Assembly (NCBI GenBank): GCA_023700825.1
Contig: JAMPYE010000281.1
Span: 1 to 6,159, forward strand
Origin: Thermoanaerobaculia bacterium
GTDB lineage: Bacteria > Acidobacteriota > Thermoanaerobaculia > Gp7-AA8
Direction: 5' to 3'
Length of the DNA: 6,159 nucleotides
Shown here: piece after piece, positions 4,419 to 6,159 of the stretch
Layout: each line of letters starts with the position of its first letter
Position numbering within the stretch: position 1 is the stretch's first letter
The notes under the pieces: generated by a model
What the model was told of the DNA's origin: nothing
What the model saw: the letters and a program-made list of their open reading frames with translations, nothing else
Databases searched by the model: none
Translations under genes and position numbers: made by a program

Positions 4419-5452
4419 CACAACTCGTGTCCCCGTGCGCGAACGACGAATCTCTGCGGAGCGGGGCCGACGTACTGGAACGGATAGCAGGTGACGAGGG
4501 TAAGCGCGGGATAGCGGCTCTTCCGCAGCACGTGAACGTCGGTCGGCTCGACGACCTTCACCCACTCGACTCTGTATGTCCGTGGCCCCGTCTCGCTGTC
4601 GAGCACGATCAGGTCACCTTCGCGAATGCCGGCGAGCGGGCGGAAGAACGTGTCCCGGTGTCCCGCAAGGACGATGTTGCCGCGCTCTCCCGGTCGCGCG
4701 CTTCTCTCGAGGCGCCCGACCGCGCGCCGGAGCACGGTCGACGACGTGCCCTCCGCGACTACGACGTCGATCTCGAGCCGGGGGATCTCCAGCCTTGCGA
4801 TCGGAGTGCCTGGCTCGACGGAAACGTCGGCCTCCGCCTGCTGCGAGGAGTCCGACGATTCGACGGGGGGCATCGCGGTGAGCTGATAGATGAGCTCGTC
4901 GGCTTTCATGCCGGCAGCCGTCACGAGAGCGATCGCGGCGAAGACCCACAGCGCGCGCTCGAGCGCGCGGAGCAGCCGCGCGCGGCGGCTCCGCACCGCC
5001 GAACGATGCACGGTGGAACCGCGCGGTGGAGTTCGCGGTGGTGAAGCATTCTGCGTCGGGTATCTCATCGCGGCCGCCTCTCGACTCGAAGTGCTCATGT
5101 CGTTTGTCTTGAGCCCCGCTTCGCCGGCTGTGCCCGGAATGCTCCTCCCCGGGCACAGCCCCGACATCACCGCCAACCGGCGGTGACGCCGAATCACGAG
5201 CGCCGAGGCGCTACTCGCAATTCCGAGCAGCGCGATGAGCGGCAGCGGGCCGGCCGTTCGCGGCAGCTCGCCCGAGTCGTCAATCGCATCCGGCTCCGTC
5301 TCCGCGAATTCGTCGGGCACCTGGTTCACGGGTTCCGCGACCGGCGTCTGCTGAGGCGAGGTATCCACCGGTGCCGGCGGCGTCTGTGCTGCCAGTGGAG
5401 CCGCAAAGCACAGCACCAGCACGGCCAGGAGCGGAAGTGTTCGATTCGTCAT
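4418..5452 (-). CDS. LPxTA sorting-signal protein fused to a class D sortase
   Basis: One open frame of 344 residues joins two normally separate proteins. Residues 1-23 are a signal peptide, and 24-62 a Pro/Glu/Asp-rich spacer. LPRTA lies at 63-67, followed by a hydrophobic segment (about 69-87) and a basic RRHRR tail: a textbook sorting signal. Residues 96-165 are a basic, low-complexity linker. A second membrane segment (about 166-182, RALWVFAAIALVTAAGM) precedes a sortase barrel (about 215-340) with His265 (LAGHRD), TLVTC (318-322, Cys322) and Arg334 (PQRFVV). Sortases are cysteine transpeptidases that cut such motifs after Thr; some class D enzymes accept LPxTA. Predicted topology leaves LPRTA and the sortase domain both outside the inner membrane. 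The ATG at 5452 has AAGGAGG seven bases upstream. ATGs at 5098 or 5068 could start a stand-alone sortase of 226 or 216 residues, so separate products or a frameshift cannot be excluded. Confidence 0.88.
   Translation of the reverse strand: MTNRTLPLLAVLVLCFAAPLAAQTPPAPVDTSPQQTPVAEPVNQVPDEFAETEPDAIDDSGELPRTAGPLPLIALLGIASSASALVIRRHRRLAVMSGLCPGRSIPGTAGEAGLKTNDMSTSSREAAAMRYPTQNASPPRTPPRGSTVHRSAVRSRRARLLRALERALWVFAAIALVTAAGMKADELIYQLTAMPPVESSDSSQQAEADVSVEPGTPIARLEIPRLEIDVVVAEGTSSTVLRRAVGRLERSARPGERGNIVLAGHRDTFFRPLAGIREGDLIVLDSETGPRTYRVEWVKVVEPTDVHVLRKSRYPALTLVTCYPFQYVGPAPQRFVVRARGHEL
5126..5160. repeat. Perfect 12-bp inverted repeat at the substrate/sortase boundary
   Basis: GGCTGTGCCCGG (5126-5137) and CCGGGCACAGCC (5149-5160) are exact reverse complements around an 11-base loop. 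In the minus-strand mRNA the loop reads GGAGGAGCATT, placing a Shine-Dalgarno-like GGAGGAG at the hairpin tip. No start codon follows at a usable distance; the next in-frame ATG is at 5098. No U-tract follows, so it is not an obvious terminator. It lies inside coding sequence for the cytoplasmic linker. Confidence 0.75.
5167..5186. repeat. Second perfect hairpin, 8-bp stem, beside the 12-bp one
   Basis: TCACCGCC (5167-5174) pairs exactly with GGCGGTGA (5179-5186) around a four-base loop. It is separated from the 12-bp hairpin by six bases and precedes it in the mRNA. It spans the codons just after the RRHRR tail of the sorting signal and includes an out-of-frame TGATG. Confidence 0.65.
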
Positions 5453-5512
5453 CGCAGGTCCTCCTTCGTCGTTGTCGCATCGTCAAGCTTGGTCGAGCGT
5501 GACGAGGTCAAA

Positions 5513-5543
5513 CGAAGCAATCGCCATGCCAGCGGTTGCTTCG
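5513..5543. promoter_or_regulatory. Dyad in the divergent spacer between the sortase and OmpA-lipoprotein genes
   Basis: CGAAGCAATCGC (5513-5524) pairs with GCGGTTGCTTCG (5532-5543) through 12 positions, 11 of them Watson-Crick and one T-G, around a seven-base loop. It is centred in the 169-bp gap between the divergent starts at 5452 and 5622. It could be a shared operator or a 5'-UTR hairpin of either transcript. No T-tract follows on either strand, which argues against an intrinsic terminator. I see no convincing -35/-10 pairs in this spacer. Confidence 0.45.
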
Positions 5544-5621
5544 CGGTGGCACCGGCTTTGCTTTTCAACGACGGAGAGGAGCGCGCCGGGCGCGGCGGAA
5601 GCCGGCCGGCGTCGCGCAGGA

Positions 5622-6159
5622 ATGCCGACATCCCGACATTGCTCACTCGTTAGGGCTGCCGCGGTCTCGCTGATCGCGGCGGGGCTTGCGAGTGGTTGCG
5701 CGACGCGGAGCCACCTCGTGGAGGAGACCATGCGCATGGAGAGAAACATCGAACGACCATTCGTGCTCGAATCGCCGGCCACCCCGTCGTTGAACGAGAA
5801 GAATCGGAGAGGACTGCCCCGGGGAATCATCCGTGTGCTCGGCGACGTGCGCTTCGCTCCGGGCTCGGCGGCGCTGCTGCCGCCGTCGCGTGCGCGGCTC
5901 GACGACTTCATCGACTGGCTCCGCAGTGGCAACCCCGATGGCGACTATTACCTCGAGGTCCAGGGCCACACCGACGCCGCCGGTACCGACGAACAGAATC
6001 GCCTCGTCAGTCGCGCACGGGCCGAGGTGGTTCGCCGCTATCTCTGCGCGAAGATGAACCTCCCGGTGGAGAGCGTCGGGATCGTTGCCGCGGGATCACT
6101 CTCGCCCGTGGGCGACGACCGCACCGCGGAGGGAAGGTCGAGGAATCGTCGAGTTGTGG
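5622..6159 (+). CDS. OmpA-family (Pal-like) lipoprotein, 3' end cut by window edge
   Basis: The 179 visible residues begin MPTSRHCSLVRAAAVSLIAAG and run to a lipobox LASGC with the acylated Cys26. A charged linker (about 30-70) is followed by an OmpA C-terminal domain from about residue 73 (LGDVRFAPGSAALLP). GHTD lies at 115-118 and VSRARAEVV at 129-137, so the Asp118 and Arg133 that bind diaminopimelate in this family are both present. GRSRNRRVV at the edge is the usual last strand, so only a few residues should be missing. The protein should sit on the outer membrane and bind peptidoglycan without covalent linkage. The start is the best fit to the lipoprotein signal, but AGGA directly abuts the ATG, which is poor spacing. 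The frame is open upstream with another ATG at 5526. It is divergent from the sortase gene. Confidence 0.87.
   Translation, partial: MPTSRHCSLVRAAAVSLIAAGLASGCATRSHLVEETMRMERNIERPFVLESPATPSLNEKNRRGLPRGIIRVLGDVRFAPGSAALLPPSRARLDDFIDWLRSGNPDGDYYLEVQGHTDAAGTDEQNRLVSRARAEVVRRYLCAKMNLPVESVGIVAAGSLSPVGDDRTAEGRSRNRRVV

Noticed and set aside
4419..4565. N-terminal extension of the M19 protein to ATG 4565
   Set aside because: It would place 49 Arg-rich residues before an excellent Tat signal and overlap the sortase catalytic region. ATG 4418 with TGATG coupling is far better.

Overview
The window is about 6.2 kb of GC-rich DNA, apparently from a Gram-negative bacterium. It encodes a small outer-membrane beta-barrel-type protein and an OmpA-domain lipoprotein, both of which imply an outer membrane. 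It also carries a class D sortase with its own LPxTA sorting signal, a pairing I associate with some diderm, GC-rich soil and sediment lineages such as Acidobacteriota or Gemmatimonadota. That placement is a guess from gene style, not from any marker gene.

Left third (1-2475): mobile or repeat-associated DNA. An IS110-family DEDD transposase runs off the left edge on the minus strand. A 309-bp spacer full of short repeats, hairpins and G-runs separates it from a divergently transcribed, full-length REP-associated tyrosine transposase (RayT/TnpA_REP) at 1070-2023. A 16-nt motif, GGGGYCAGAGCTTCGG, occurs on the plus strand upstream of the RayT gene and on the minus strand downstream of it. The RayT gene is therefore bracketed by inverted cognate-looking repeats, the usual layout of a REP/RAYT system. 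The 452-bp downstream spacer holds a 40-bp near-perfect direct repeat, an 18-bp perfect tandem repeat and four GGCCCCATGCA boxes.

Middle (2476-3218): a short secreted beta-barrel-like protein with a strong ribosome binding site, followed by a convergent intergenic region with a 13-bp-stem inverted repeat.

Right half (3219-6159): a minus-strand two-gene unit and a divergent plus-strand lipoprotein. The first gene of the unit (4418-5452) encodes, in one open frame, a complete sortase substrate (signal peptide, Pro/acidic spacer, LPRTA, hydrophobic segment, basic tail) followed by a class D sortase with TLVTC and the catalytic His and Arg. The predicted topology puts the LPRTA motif and the sortase domain on the same side of the membrane. 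Two adjacent perfect hairpins sit exactly at the substrate/sortase boundary. The sortase stop overlaps the start of the next gene (TGATG). That gene is a Tat-exported M19 dipeptidase-family protein that lacks the usual HxD and Glu metal ligands. A 12-bp-stem dyad lies in the divergent spacer before an OmpA-family lipoprotein that runs off the right edge.

The most unusual items are the substrate-sortase fusion with its boundary hairpins, and the metal-site-depleted M19 protein coupled to it. The RayT gene with inverted flanking repeats next to an IS110 element comes next.
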